Shown here piece by piece: positions 1 to 12,270 of a stretch of DNA of 64,000 bases. Made by a program: the position numbers and the translations under genes. The notes beneath the pieces are model-generated. The model did no database searches. It was given only the letters and a program-made list of their open reading frames with translations, and had not been told where the DNA came from. The stretch lies in contig MU001515.1 in NCBI GenBank assembly GCA_010093485.1, forward strand, positions 515,518-579,517, written 5' to 3'. This DNA comes from Karstenula rhodostoma CBS 690.94 (Eukaryota > Ascomycota > Dothideomycetes > Pleosporales > Didymosphaeriaceae). The stretch's first letter is position 1, and the number at the start of each line of letters is the position of its first letter.

Positions 1-1199
1 TAATTACTACTTTTAAGTAGTACTTAATATTAATAGATACCCTATAACTATATAGTTTATTCTATATAAAATAGGAGACTATAACCTTATTATAGAATAA
101 AAATTCTTTAAGGATATTAAAATACTAATTAATTATTATAACTAGTATTTATTATAGCTAGATAATATACTATTATAGGTTATTATTCTACTTATAGTAT
201 TATACTACTTACTCCTACTAGTTAATAAAAAATACTAGTTTAATACTAACTAATAGGATACTAACTTTAAAAAGGAGGATATTTAACTTTAATAAGTATA
301 ATTACTTTATAGGGAATACTCCCTTATAAAGGAGTTTAAAATCCCTATAGAGCCTATAATATTATCTATCTCTCTAATATAGACTACTTCCTAAAATTAT
401 AGTAATTATTAACTATCTTTAGTAGAGTCTATCCTAGATAAGGACTTTATTATAATATACTATATACCTTTAGATAAAAATAGTAATAAAGCTAAATTAC
501 TAAAGTCTAGAAATAAAAGTTAGTAATTAACTAAGCCTAGTATTAAGAATAATACCCTAGTATATAGATATAGTAATAAATTACTATATAATAATAAATT
601 ATTACTAGGGGAATTAACTATCTTTACTAAGCCTAATCCTATTAGAGACTCTAGTAAATAAACTACTAAGAAACTCTTATAAGAGTTAAGGATTAAACTA
701 AAAAACTATCTAAAAGACTAAGTTATTACTACCTTCTACCCTATAAAGTAGCTTTAATATAAGGAAAATTTATATAAAATAAATAAAGTACTATCTAATC
801 TAGGGCTACTACCCCTAAAGGAACCCTTTAAGTATTAAATACTAATAAGGGAATAGCTTTTTAAGATTAGTATTAATATTTTAACTATCTTTATTATAGT
901 ATTTATAGTTAATATATAAAATATAGAGATTAGTTCTATTAGTTAATATAAGTTACTTAAACTTATAGAAGCTAAGTATTATAAAAAGGAAGCTATAGCT
1001 AACTCTCTAGAAAAGTCTTAAGAATAGCTACTAGTAGAACTTAAAGCTAAGCTTCCCTACTATAGATAGGTAGGAATAGATATTTCTTACTTTAGTAAAT
1101 AAAAGGTAAATACCTTACCCCTATAATAAAAAGGTATTAACTATAATATTATCCTTACTAAAGATATTAGTACTTTAAAGACCTCTCTATTATATTTTA

Positions 1200-1900
1200 T
1201 ATCCCTTAATAAGCTAGAATTACTATATCTATATATTTAAAATATAGTAAAGAAAGGGTTTATCTCCCTTAATAATACTAGCTTTACCTCCCCTATCTTA
1301 TATATAAAGAAGTCTAGAGGGGGGTAGTATTTTTATATTAATTATAAAAGGTTTAATAGTATTACTAAAAAGAATATTATTTTTATATTACTACTAAAGA
1401 AAACTCTTATATACCTATCTAGGATATATATATTTATTAAACTAGACCTATAATAAACTTTTTACTATATATAACTTACTAAATATACCTCTAACCTCTC
1501 TATATTTTAAACTTAATATAGTAATTTTAAATATAATATTCTTCCTTTTAGTATAACTAATAGACTAGTATTATTCTAATACTTTATTAATATAATTTTA
1601 GCTAATATAATTAACTTAATTTATATAGTTTATATTAATAATATCCTTATCTACTCTAAGGACCCCCTAAAGTATAAGGCTTATATATCTAAAATTATTA
1701 AATAGCTAAAAGAGTACTACCTCTATTATAATATTAAGAAAAGTAAATTTACTATTTAAGAAGTTAAATTCCTAGGCTTTATTATTACTACTAACGGGAT
1801 CTATAAGGACCCTAAGAAGAAAACTATAGTATAGAACTAGAAAGAGCCTACTAGCCTCTATACTCTCTAATTCTTTTTAGAATTTTATAACTATTATTAA
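1200..1900 (+). pseudogene. gypsy reverse transcriptase domain (decayed)
   Basis: The RT core is readable in one frame if stops are ignored. A motif equivalent to K-S-R-G-G-W-x-F-x-x-D-Y lies at about 1,311-1,350, followed by a TKKN-type motif. The catalytic YVDDILIYS motif is present as Y-I-N-N-I-L-I-Y-S at about 1,630-1,665; both catalytic Asp codons have become Asn, a G-to-A change. After it comes a readable K-F-L-G-F-type motif near 1,765-1,800 and a YRRFI-type motif near 1,880. The catalytic centre is destroyed, so this copy cannot encode an active enzyme. Confidence 0.85.
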
Positions 1901-2029
1901 ACTTATTTTAAAAACTATAGACGCGTTATTTAACCCCTTATTAAACTAACTAAAAAAGGTACCTAGTATAAGTTTAAAAATAAGGAATATATTATTTTTT
2001 AAGCTATAAAGGATCTTTTCTATTTAGAT

Positions 2030-2310
2030 AATTTTATTATATAGTACTCCCCCTACTATAAAATATAAATAGAAACTAATACTAGTAATAGTATTATTAT
2101 AGAAGCTATTTTATAGATATAAGATAATAAAACCTAAAAACCTTTTAGTTTCTACTTATATAAAATAAAATTAGTAGAGATAAATTATAATATTTATAAT
2201 AAGAAAATACTTACTATTATAGATAGGTTATATATATAGTATATCTAGCTTATTAGTCTATAGTTAAAAGAGCTATTTACTATTATTATAGACTATTATA
2301 TACTTAAATA
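2030..2310 (+). pseudogene. gypsy RNase H domain (decayed)
   Basis: Directly after the RT, the plus strand reads P-Y-Y-K-I-x-I-E-T-N-T-S-N-S at about 2,052-2,095. This corresponds to the gypsy RNase H motif ETDASD, again with Asp codons changed to Asn. Its position between RT and integrase fits Ty3/gypsy order. No uninterrupted ORF remains. Confidence 0.7.
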
Positions 2311-2929
2311 CTTCTTTATAAAGTAAAAACTTATACCCTACTAGACTTATTAGTTAGAAGTATTATTCTAGTATAACTATATAATTATATTTTACCTTAA
2401 ATTTATAAATATTATAGCTAATATACTATTATAGAAATAGGAAGAACTAGTTATATAAAAGGTAAAGGCTAAGTTAGTCTATATAATATATTTCTTCCAC
2501 TAATAATAAAATATTACTAATAATAATACTAATAATAAGGACTATAAAGTAATAGTATTAATTACTACTACTAAACTAAACTAGTAGAGTAGGAAGGCTA
2601 AATTATAAAACTCTCTTATTATACTAGTAAATTACCTACTTAAAGTAAATTATACTAACCTAATTTTAGAATTACTTTAAGAGGCCACCTCTAAACTAAA
2701 TAGTAAGTATAATAAAATACCTTCTAGATTTCTTTTATACTAAGACTACCTAGTTATCTCTAAAACTAGTTAGCTTTAAATAATTCTTATTAATATAGTT
2801 TACTTCTACTAGATAACTATATACCCTAGTACTAAAAAGACCTATAAACTTATCTAGAAATTATATTATTAGAGCTATATATATATAGATATTAAATAGT
2901 TTATATAAAATTATAAGATCTACTACTAG

Positions 2930-3200
2930 ACTAAGCCCCCTTATAATAAGAAGCTAGGCCTACTCTAACTATTATTTATTCTAGAGACTATATAGTAAGA
3001 TATTTTTATAGACTTTAAAAGCTTTCTACTAGACTAAAAGGGCTTTAATAATATTATAGTTTATATATACTACTTAAGTAAATATACCTTTTTACTACTA
3101 TACTATAAAATAATTATTATAGAATAGGCTACCTCCCTTTATTACTAGTATATTTAGAGGATCTTTAGTATCCCTAAATCTATTATATTAGATTAAGGGC
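2930..3200 (+). pseudogene. gypsy integrase core (decayed)
   Basis: The plus strand reads D-I-F-I-D-F-K-S-F-L-L-D at about 3,000-3,035, then K-G-F-N-N-I-I-V and L-S-K-Y at about 3,047-3,085. This is the integrase motif usually seen in fungal gypsy elements as a W-Q-D-I-S-x-D-F phrase and a variable run ending in V-D-R-L-S-K. The Trp of the first phrase is now TAG. Further conserved blocks downstream are too damaged to place. Confidence 0.78.
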
Positions 3201-3949
3201 TATAGTTTACTTCTAATTTTATTAGTAAACTATATTATCTTATAGATATATAGTAGAAACTTATATCTATAGATTATACCTAAATAAATAGCTAAACTAA
3301 AATATATAATAAGTATATTAACTAGTATCTCTACCTATTTATTAATAAATTTTAGAATAATTAGTTAGATTTACTCTCTTTAATAGACTAGGTATAAGCC
3401 TCTTTATTTAATAAATCTATTAGTTTCTCTTTATATAAAATTAAATTTAGCTATAAAACTAAAGTCTTTTAGAACTAGAGGAATAGAGTTAGATTACCTA
3501 AGGACTCCCCTAATAATATTAGCTCTAAGTAAGCCTACGAGTTTATTACTACTTACCTTAAAGCTATTATTTAGATCTATAACTAGGCCTATTAGAACCT
3601 TATTATAGTATAAGACTTAATAGTAAAATAAATTAATAAATACTACTAACTATCTAATTTTATTATTAGTAACTTTATTTATATTACTCTAAAAGGCTTT
3701 TTAATATTATATCCCTTTATTAAGCTTAATAAGTAAATATATAGTTTATACTATATTATAGAGATAAAAGGATTATTCTATAAGCTTAAATTACTATTAT
3801 ATATAAAAGTTTACTTAGTATTTTATATAAACTATCTTTAGAAAGTACCTAATAATCTACTTTCTAAATAATACTAACTATAGGAACTACTAACTAAAGT
3901 TAATAGTATTTTTAAATAAGAGGTATTACTTATTTATAATAGCTAACTA

Positions 3950-4115
3950 AGCTAGGGAAAACTCTAGTACTAAGTAGTATAGTAAGGTTATAATCTAGAT
4001 AATATATAGTATTTAGTATCTAACTTTAGAAATATCTTAAAGCTAGTAGGTAACTTTTATAATACTAATTCTTAGGTAGTTAGGCCCCCTAAGTATCTAG
4101 ATACTTAGAAGAAAG
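3950..4115 (+). pseudogene. C-terminal chromodomain of the gypsy element (decayed)
   Basis: The frame reads a G-Y-N-L-D-N-I, Y-L-V-S-N-F and L-K-L-V-G-N-F-Y pattern. This matches the fungal chromovirus chromodomain (W-x-G-Y-D-P-D-x-x-W-Y-x-A-S-x-F, then an F-H segment). A PPKYLD segment follows near 4,087-4,104. Chromodomains of this family guide integration to heterochromatin, in keeping with its place in a large AT-rich block. Several Trp codons are now TAG. Confidence 0.72.
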
Positions 4116-4674
4116 CTACCCTTAATAAAGTATTTTTAGATAGTAATCCTAAAGATAATATATCTATTAAGGTAGATAGTTAATAAAAGGTTACTTAAAA
4201 ATAGACTAGTTAGTATAATAGCTTAATCTAGATAGTCTACTTAGTATTTATAAGATATACTTACCTTATACTTTTTAGTACTATAAAGGATTAAGCTTTA
4301 TATATTAAATACTTTAAGTCTTTAATTATAATAAGGAATTTAAGGTTTTAAACTAGATTTTAACTTCTCCTTATAAAATTAGGGAACCCTATATAATATA
4401 TATATAATAGCGCGTAGCTAATTACTTAGAAAAATTCTAAATAAAAGTATTTTTATATAGGAAATTATAGAGCCCTATATAATTATACTAGAGTAGGATA
4501 CTCTAATCTAGTTTATAACTATATAAGTTTAATAAAAAACTTTTTAAGGGTATAGAAAATATTTTTCTTTATTTTTATTTTTTTCTTTCTAGACTAATTT
4601 ATTCTTTTCTTTCTTTTTATAGATATAGATATTTTTATAGTCCTTAGGAATTATTAAGACTCTAGATCACGCTT

Positions 4675-4990
4675 AGAGGGGGGTAGTATAAGGATTAATT
4701 TAACCTAAGGTTAAATCCCCTTATAGGATATTTACCTACTTTTAAGCTTAGACCTTATCTAGTAATCTATATATAGATTAGTTAGTAGATTTTAAATATC
4801 TAGTATATAGAGAGTTCCTTTCTAGAATCCTCTCTATCTTAGTATTTTAAATTTAGTCTTAATTTATATAGTTTCTTCTATCTATCTAATTCTAAGAGTA
4901 TTTACTCTATTTAGCTATATTCTAGCCTTATACTAATTTAGAAATAATTATTCTATTCTAATTATAAAAGAAATAGTATTTATATAATAT
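4675..4990 (+). repeat. polypurine tract and start of presumed 3' LTR
   Basis: A purine run (AGAGGGGGG) at about 4,675-4,683 is followed by TAGTATAAGG, a likely TG-to-TA mutated LTR start. A polypurine tract primes plus-strand synthesis just upstream of the 3' LTR. No second copy of this LTR is in the window, so its length and end cannot be fixed; the end given is a guess. Confidence 0.5.
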
Positions 4991-5789
4991 TTAGTAGTTA
5001 AATTATTAAATCTAGTAGGAAATTATCTAATAATATATAAAATAATAATTATTTTAGCTACCCCTATAAAAATACCTAATATAAATAGTAACTAATTAAA
5101 TACTAATATTTATAGATAGCTATTACTAGTATTCTAATTAATATATTTTAAATATTTAATTTTTCTATTAAAGAGTATAATAAGATTTTAAGTTATTTAA
5201 AGTTTTTATAATAGTTAAAACTATAGACTAGAATTAATAGTACTAATTAGAAAATAAGTAATAAAAAGTAACTTATTATTAATTATTCTAATAATATTAT
5301 AGTAACTTTTATTAATCTAATTAACCTTTTAAGTAAAGTTTTTAAGAATAAAATCTATAATATAATATAGAATTCTTACCTATTTTCTAAAAATATAATT
5401 CTAGATAGTATAATTACTATTTATTTTATTAATAATTAGAATCTTCTAGTTACTAGTTCTTATAAAAAAGTAACTATAGAAGACTAAGTTAAAATAGAAA
5501 TATAAGCTCTATCTATTTTAGAAATAAAAAATTATCTAATTAAAAATATTCTTTATAGTAAGAATAGAAAATAATTATAAAATCTACTATTTAAAAATAT
5601 TAAAATAGTTAAAAACTTTTATATAAATATTATCTTAAAAGTTTAATTTAAAAAAGTTAGTATTTAATATTTTAGTTTAAATAATATTCTAAAAATTAGA
5701 ATAATTAAATAAAATATTATAATAGTAAATTTATAATATAAGTATAATTTTATTTTTCTAGAATATAAGTCTATATACTATAGTATTAG
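4991..5789. other. AT-rich intergenic or decayed repeat DNA
   Basis: Very AT-rich sequence with stops in all frames and almost no CpG. I recognise no domain. It is probably another RIP-mutated repeat. Confidence 0.5.
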
Positions 5790-5945
5790 TAACGCCCTTT
5801 TTAGTTAGCCTATATATAGACGCTGGGCGCGCCTTAGCTACTTTTTTAGTCCCCCTTTATTCGTGCATTGGTAAAGTATAACGCGCCTTTTTATCCCCCT
5901 ACTTTATTAAGTTACCCTACCTTATAGTAAATCTCTATAATATAT
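5790..5945 (+). repeat. small dispersed repeat R, copy 1
   Basis: One of six related copies in the first 13 kb. The conserved core runs from a TTTTAGTTAG-CTATATATAGA phrase, through CTACTTTTTTAGT and TTGGTAAAGTATAA, to a terminal TATAATATATA. This copy keeps more CpG (GACGCTGGGCGCGCC near 5,820) than the others, so it may be younger or less mutated. The flanks share ATAGTATTAGTA on both sides (about 5,780 and 5,948), possibly a target duplication. Confidence 0.7.
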
Positions 5946-6180
5946 ATAGTATTAGTATAGTATAAAAAGGGAGAAATATAAAAAAATAAAATTAAATTAT
6001 TTTAATAAAAATCTATTATATAAAGTTTCTCTTATCTTTTCTATAGTAAATTATTAAAGTAAATATTATTATTTTTTTTATTTCTACTAAGCTTTCTCTT
6101 TATAGTAGTCTATTAAGTCTACTATTTCTTTAATTTTATATTACTAGTTAATTTTTATACTATATTTTTTCTTTTTTTTT
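5946..6180 (+). repeat. left arm of an inverted repeat (partner 7,250-7,480)
   Basis: The sequence from ATAGTATTAGTATAG onward is the reverse complement of 7,480-7,250. The same sequence occurs a third time, in the orientation of this arm, at about 22,830-23,050. The arms enclose about 1.07 kb of T-rich decayed DNA. Similar long arms flank some foldback and MULE-like transposons, but no transposase is readable. Confidence 0.7.
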
Positions 6181-7249
6181 TAAGGCTTAGCCTTTAAGTC
6201 TTTTAGCTACTATATTACTCTAACTAACCTTTAACTCTATATATTTTATATTATTTTAATTTATTTATTTATTTTTTTTTAATTATTTACTATTCTTTCT
6301 AAAAGTCTTATTTAGCCTTTTATTTATTTATTTAGTATTTTAATATCTATTAGCCCTTTTAGTAGATTATAATTATATTTAATAATTTATTACTTTTTTA
6401 TTTTTTAAAATAAAATAACTAAAGTTATTTACTAGTACTCTATATATTAGGTAGTAATAATATAAAAATTTATAGTTTATAAATAGCTTTTATCTCCTTT
6501 ACTAAGTTTTATTAAAAGGCCTATACTTAATTTTAAAATATATAATCTTTAGAATTTATTCTTTTTCTTTTCCTCTTTAATTTAGCCTTAACTTTCTATT
6601 AATACTTTTTAATTTTTTAGCTTTTTTATCTTTACTTTTTTTTAGCTTTTTTCTATTAAACTTCTTTTTCTTTTTAAATTTCTTTTACTTACTTTTTTAT
6701 TTTTTATTTTTTTTTAATACCCCTTCTTTTTTTTTATTATAGCTACTATTAATTATACTACTAGTAGGACTATTATTAATACTACTAGAAATAGTAATAA
6801 AAAATCTAGTAATAAAAGTAGTAATAACCTATTATACTATAGTTTTAATAATAATTTAAAATTAATCTCTATATCTATCCCTTTAAATTTACTAAAAAGT
6901 ATATTATTAAGTAGTATAAGTTATTTTAATTATTTTTTATTTTTATTTTTTTTTATTTACTTTTCTCTAGTTTAGGTAAGAGTTTATTAGAAAATAAACT
7001 ATAATTTTTTTTATAATTTTATCTATTTTATTTATTAGTTTAGTTTATAAAATATTACTTTTAGTTCTATTCTCTATACTATAGATATTTATAAAAATAA
7101 TAGGTTTATAGACCTTATTATCTAGAATTTTAATATTAATAATATTAAGGTAGAGACTATTATTAAGTTCTTTAACTTAAATACTAAGAATACTCCTTTT
7201 AAGTATAGTTACTATAATACTAATATTAATATAGATATTTAATATACTA
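6181..7249. other. decayed AT-rich spacer between inverted arms
   Basis: T-rich on the plus strand to about 6,750, then mixed. There are no ORFs of note and no recognisable domain. Confidence 0.5.
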
Positions 7250-10200
7250 CTAGTATTATAGTATAAGAATTAGCTAGTAATATAGAATTAAAGGAATAGT
7301 AAATCTAATAGACTATTATAAAAAAAAAGCTTAATAGAAATAAAAAAAATAAATAATATTTATTTTAATAATTTATTATAAAAGAGATAAAAGAGACTTT
7401 ATATAATAAACTTTTATTAAAATAATTTAATTTTATTTTTTTATATTTCTTCCTCTTTATACTATACTAATACTATAATTTTTAGTAAGGGATATAGGGC
7501 TACTTTAAAAGAATATAGAAAAGTTAAGTAAATAATATTTAGAAAACTAATAGAACCTATCTAGTAGACTTTTAAATAGCTATTAAATAGCTAGAAAGAA
7601 AATATAATAAACTAATAAACTTTTAAATAGCTATCTAGTATTTAGAAAAAATAATAGAATAATAGACTTTTAAATAACTATTTAAAATACTTAAGTAATA
7701 GGCTAGTAAACCTTTAAGTGGCTACTAAACTCTAAAAAAGAGTAGACGTAATAAATTCTAAATAATTATAATCTAAATAATAATTAAGTTAGAAAGAAAA
7801 TAAAGAAATAAAATATTAGTAATAAATTTTACTTAAATAAAAAGTTATAACTTAGTTATCTAAAACTAGATTACTAAATACTAGAAATACTAATAAAAGA
7901 GAAAGAAAAGGAGAAAAAAAAAAAAAAATTTAATTTAAAAAATATACTAGAAAATATAAATCTATATAACTTTTACTATATTCTAGTAAATCTATCTACC
8001 CCTATTAAAAGTAGTATAGACTAGATAAACTAGAATATTAGTAATTACTTTTTAAATAAAATAAAAGAAAAAAAATAGTTTACTAATAAAAAAAATAAAA
8101 AAAGAATATATTTTTAAAAGAAAACTATAGTTTAGTTTACCTTTAGTTTAAATAATAGTAATATATTAAGTTTTAGTAATATTAATATTACTATATTTCT
8201 AGAAAACTATAATTTCTAAATAGAAGATATAAAATAGAATAATAAGCTAAAAAAATAGAAACTATTTTATTTCTATTTTAGAATCTACTAAAGGGATATT
8301 ATAAAGTTACTAGTATATAGAAACCTTAATATATACTAGAATAAATTCTAAAAGATATTTTATTCTAAATACTTATTAATAGATTCTAAATATTAAAAAT
8401 TAACTAAGGCCTATCTAGAAAGCTAGCTAAATAAAATAAACTAATAATCTATTTTACTAAATAATTACTTCTATAAATTTAATAGCTATATCTAGACTAT
8501 TTTTATTTAATTATAAATTATATAGCTAGAAATAGAAACTTTCTTCTTTAGAGGTTTTAGTTAGAATAATAAAATTATAGTAATATATAAAATACTAATA
8601 GAAAATTACTTAAAAGGTAGGAATATAAATACTTATTAAATATAAAAAATATATAACTTTCTATAATAGTATAGAGATTAGAATAAAATTATTTAGACTA
8701 TATAATAGAGTAAATAATAGATAACTATAAATTTAGCTTACTCTAAAACTATTTTATTTATAATTTTAATTATTTTACCGCCCTAAAAGTTCTTTACGAG
8801 ATAAGAAGAAAGAAAAGCTCTAAATTATAATAAAAGGTAAAAAGAAAAAATAGATATATAAATTTAAAAAATTATTATAAAAATAAAAGGGTTTACCTTA
8901 ATAATAAAAGAATATTAATAGTAGAAAGTAATTATATTTACTACTACTAGTTTAATTCTTAATAAGTTAGCTAATAACTAATATACTTTTAATAAGCTAG
9001 TAAATCTAATTCTTTATATAAAATAGAATAATAGGTTATTTAAAAACTCTTATTATCTAATTACTAATTCTAGTATAGTACTATAGCCTTTTTAGTTAGT
9101 CTATATATAGATATTAAATATATTTTAACTACTTTTTTATTTTTTTTATATATTAGTAAAGCGCGACGTTTTATATTATCTATTCCTTTATTAATTTACC
9201 TATTTTTATAGTAATTATATATAATATATATAACCCTAGTACTAGTATCTAAGTAATTTATAATTAGAAATATTAAGTCTAGAGTTATAGAACTTATAAA
9301 GAGAATATTTATAGTATAAAAAAATATTTATAGTAGTAAGGGCTTATTAAAAAAGGCTAGTATTATAAAGTTTTTAATACTAAAACCTAGTTTTTTAGTT
9401 TCTACTATAGTTTAAAATACTTTTATTTTAAATAATTTAGAGGGCCTATACTATAATTCTAAGAAAATATATAGTTATAGTATTTTATCTATAAAATAAA
9501 ATAGTATTTTAATATTAGTAATAAGGATTTAAAGAAGAATTTTAATTAAATTTCTAGCTTAAAAAATAAAAGAGTTTTTACTAATCTTAAATATAAATTA
9601 GACTAATTAAACTTTAAATTAATAAGTAGTAAATAAAATAACTAGAAACTAGAAATTAATATAATATATAGGGCTAAAATATTTTATATAATCCTATTAG
9701 AGATCTCGTACTAAAGAGAAAAGGTAAACCTAACTAAAAAAAAAAAAATACTACTAAAATAAAAATATAAAAAAAAGGCCCTTAAAAATAAGCTATCTAA
9801 TTAGCTCTTAAAAAAATAACTAGTTCTAGAGTAAATAAACCTATAGTAGTAACTTAAATAAAAAACCTTTAGAGAAAAAAAATTAGAATTAATTTTTAAT
9901 TTCTAATTAAAGAGTTTTATCTAAGATCTCCCCTATTTAAAATAAATAATAAGGAATTAGTATTATAAACTATAGTTATAGAGGTAAATTATTAAACTTC
10001 TAAGTCTATAAAAATAGAGGGTAAATAAACTTAAAATATACTAGAACTAAAAATAATTAAAAGAAAAAAAAAAGCTAAATAACTTTTATTTTTCTATTAA
10101 ATAAAAGATTTATAGCCCTTATTAATATTTTAAATACTAATTCTATTTTTATAGCTATCCTTATCTAAAAGATAAAAGAAATTATAGTAAAATTAATTTT

Positions 10201-10460
10201 TTTTTAGAAAGAACTTTATTAGAAAGTATAGTAATTACTTATAAAAAAAAAGAAGAAGTTTAATAACTTATTATAATAAAACTCTTTTAGTTATATCTTT
10301 ATTAATTTATATTAATTAAAAATTTTAATAGGGTAGTAGAGTTAGAATTACCTATATAAAACTATAATTCTATTTAAAATAATAGTAGAGAAGTTATATT
10401 CTAGTTTATACTAGATAATATAAGGAAATATAGTATAGACTATTTAATATATTATAAGGG
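7250..10460 (+). repeat. unclassified RIP-degraded repeat, copy A
   Basis: This stretch matches, in reverse complement, 23,055-20,923 joined to 15,380-14,370. The two copies therefore lie in opposite orientation about 4 kb or more apart. Ignoring stops, parts read as continuous protein (for example about 8,190-8,440), so this was a coding transposon, but no family motif could be named. The first ~230 bases are the right arm of the inverted repeat at 5,946. Homology to copy B stops near 10,460, where an inverted copy of small repeat R begins. Confidence 0.75.
9085..9235 (+). repeat. small dispersed repeat R, copy 2
   Basis: Carries the same core phrases as the other R copies (TTTTTAGTTAGTCTATATATAGA, CTACTTTTTTA, TATATTAGTAAAG, TATAATATATA). 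It lies inside or next to copy A. It lacks the roughly 60-base left extension seen in the copies at 12,034 and 12,885. Confidence 0.6.
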
Positions 10461-10464
10461 ATAA

Positions 10465-10625
10465 AAAGATATATTATACTTTATTAATATATAAATAAAA
10501 GGAAATTAAAAAAGTAATTAAGGTTTATTTAGTATCTATATATAGGCTAACTAAAAAAAATATAATATTAAATCTATTAAAATAGACTTAGTATATACCT
10601 ACTAATATATAAGAAATCTAATAAT
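10465..10625 (-). repeat. small dispersed repeat R, copy 3 (inverted)
   Basis: The reverse complement of this stretch gives the R core, including TTTTTTAGTTAGCCTATATA and the left extension TATATTAGTAGGTATATACT. It is the only R copy on the minus strand. It marks the point where similarity between copies A and B ends. Confidence 0.6.
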
Positions 10626-10675
10626 AAAAAATTAATAAGGCGTTAAAAAGAATAGTTTTTATTAAAACTAGAAAA

Positions 10676-10714
<39 letters not shown>

Positions 10715-10860
10715 GTATTACTATTTATATTACTTTCCTTTATTCTATACTCTATTAGTTATTAATAGTATATATATAAAAAGAAAAAAGAATATAAATA
10801 AAATATTTATTTCTAGTATATTATAAATTCTATTTAATAATATAATATAATATTTTTATA
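10560..10860 (+). repeat. inverted repeat partner of 12,690-12,935
   Basis: The reverse complement of this segment matches 12,690-12,935 over R-type sequence, an AT dinucleotide run and a following phrase with AATAGAATTTATA. The two segments flank about 1.8 kb in opposite orientation. Confidence 0.6.
10680..10709. repeat. (AT)n microsatellite
   Basis: About 15 uninterrupted AT units inside the inverted segment. The partner segment has a shorter run near 12,815-12,830. Confidence 0.9.
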
Positions 10861-10985
10861 TAAATACTAGATATATCTTAGCTACTTTTTTAGTCCCTTT
10901 ATATATTAGTAAAGTATAATACCTTATATTATCTATCCCTTTATTAATTTACCTACCCTTATAGTAATTATATATAATATATAAT
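10850..10985 (+). repeat. small dispersed repeat R, copy 4
   Basis: R core beginning at TATATAAATACTAGATATATC, with the CTACTTTTTTAGTCCC and TTAGTAAAGTATAATACC phrases, ending in TATAATATATA. It has no left extension. Confidence 0.6.
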
Positions 10986-11940
10986 ATTTCTAGTTCTAAA
11001 CTTACTAATATATTATCTATACTTTAGAATTAATCTAATTAATAAATTTATATAGATAGTAATATATTTATTCTTTACTATTAATTTAGAAATACTAATA
11101 ACTAATATCTATAATAAAATAGAGAAGTATAGTAAGGATATTTAAATAATAATAGTAATAATAAATAATAGTTATAATATCTAGAAAGTTAAAAGCTAGC
11201 TAGAATCTAAATCTAAAATATATATAGATATAAAAAAGTACTTAAACTATATAAACTAAATTAGCTAGTAATATAATATTAATTATTTCTAAGCTATAGA
11301 TATATATTATAATAATAGAAAATATAGGGTATATAGAATTACTATAGTAATAATAAAAAGGAGACTAAAAAAAATAAAAAATTTATAATAAAAGTAATAG
11401 ATAATAAAATAAATATTTACTAAATATAAAAAATTCTATATAGTAGAGTAATATAGATATAGATAATAATAATAGTAATAATAATAGTAATAGTAATAGT
11501 AATAATAATAGTTTCTAATTACCGAGCCTCTAATTACTAAGCCCTAAGATACTAAGTTATATAATAACTCTAGTTTAAATTCTACCCTAATCTTTATTTT
11601 TTTTTATAACCTTTTTTTAAATATACTTATTTTTAAACTATTAGCTAGGGGAAGTATCTTTTTATTAATATTTTTATCTATATACTCGATAACTCGATTT
11701 TTTTATTATTATTTTCCTTCTAATAGTAATAGTAATAGTAATAGTAATAGTAATAGTAATAATAATAATAATAGTAAAAGAATTTTAAGTTTTATTCTAA
11801 ATTTAAAGTATAGAGCCTATAAGGTAATAAGTAAAGAATAATTATTAGTAGGTTTTATATTTAAATTTTCTAGACTCCTTTAGTTTCTATTTATTAAGGT
11901 AGTAGTAGTTTTATTTTAATTAAAATCTTAATTAGGTAGC

Positions 11941-11943
<3 letters not shown>

Positions 11944-11977
<34 letters not shown>
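11944..11977. repeat. poly-A run
   Basis: Thirty-four consecutive A. The matching point in the second direct repeat (about 13,400-13,470) has several broken A runs instead. It could be an old retroposon tail or simple slippage. Confidence 0.9.
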
Positions 11978-12028
11978 ATAATAAAAATAGTAACTATATA
12001 TAATTAGTATTTAATAATAGTAATAAGG

Positions 12029-12270
12029 GTATAGATTTCTTATATATTAGTAGGTATATATTAAATCTATTTTAACTAGTTTTATATTAGTTTTATTTTA
12101 GATAACTTAGTATTATATTCTTTTTAATTAGTTTATATATAAATACTAGGTATATTTTAGCCACTTTTTTAGTTTCTTTATATATTAGTAAAGTATAATA
12201 CCTTATATTATTTATTTCTTTATTAATTTACCTATATTTATAGTAATTATATATAATATAAAGGCGTATA
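12029..12270 (+). mobile_element. small dispersed repeat R, copy 5, with target duplication and empty-site comparison
   Basis: The element spans 12,034-12,265 (232 bases) and is flanked by GTATA at 12,029-12,033 and 12,266-12,270. The paralogous direct repeat at about 13,515 has a single GTATA-TAGTATTTAATTAT junction with no insert, which serves as an empty site. This indicates that R moves and makes a 5-base duplication. It has no ORF and no clear terminal inverted repeat, so it is non-autonomous and its class is unknown. Confidence 0.65.

Larger units (their letters stand above)
1..4990 (+). mobile_element. RIP-degraded Ty3/gypsy (chromovirus-type) retrotransposon, 5' end outside window
   Basis: This is a long terminal repeat retrotransposon whose enzymes would copy RNA to DNA and integrate it. 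Reading the plus strand with TAG/TAA taken as mutated Trp/Gln recovers the gypsy order RT, RNase H, integrase, chromodomain, followed by a G-rich polypurine tract near 4,675. That order and the C-terminal chromodomain are typical of fungal chromoviruses. A patch near 560-600 may be the remnant Gag zinc knuckle, with Cys codons TGT changed to TAT. The changes are almost all G-to-A or C-to-T, as expected from RIP. The 5' LTR is not in the window, so the element is cut by the window edge. The 3' limit is uncertain because only one LTR is visible. Confidence 0.88.
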
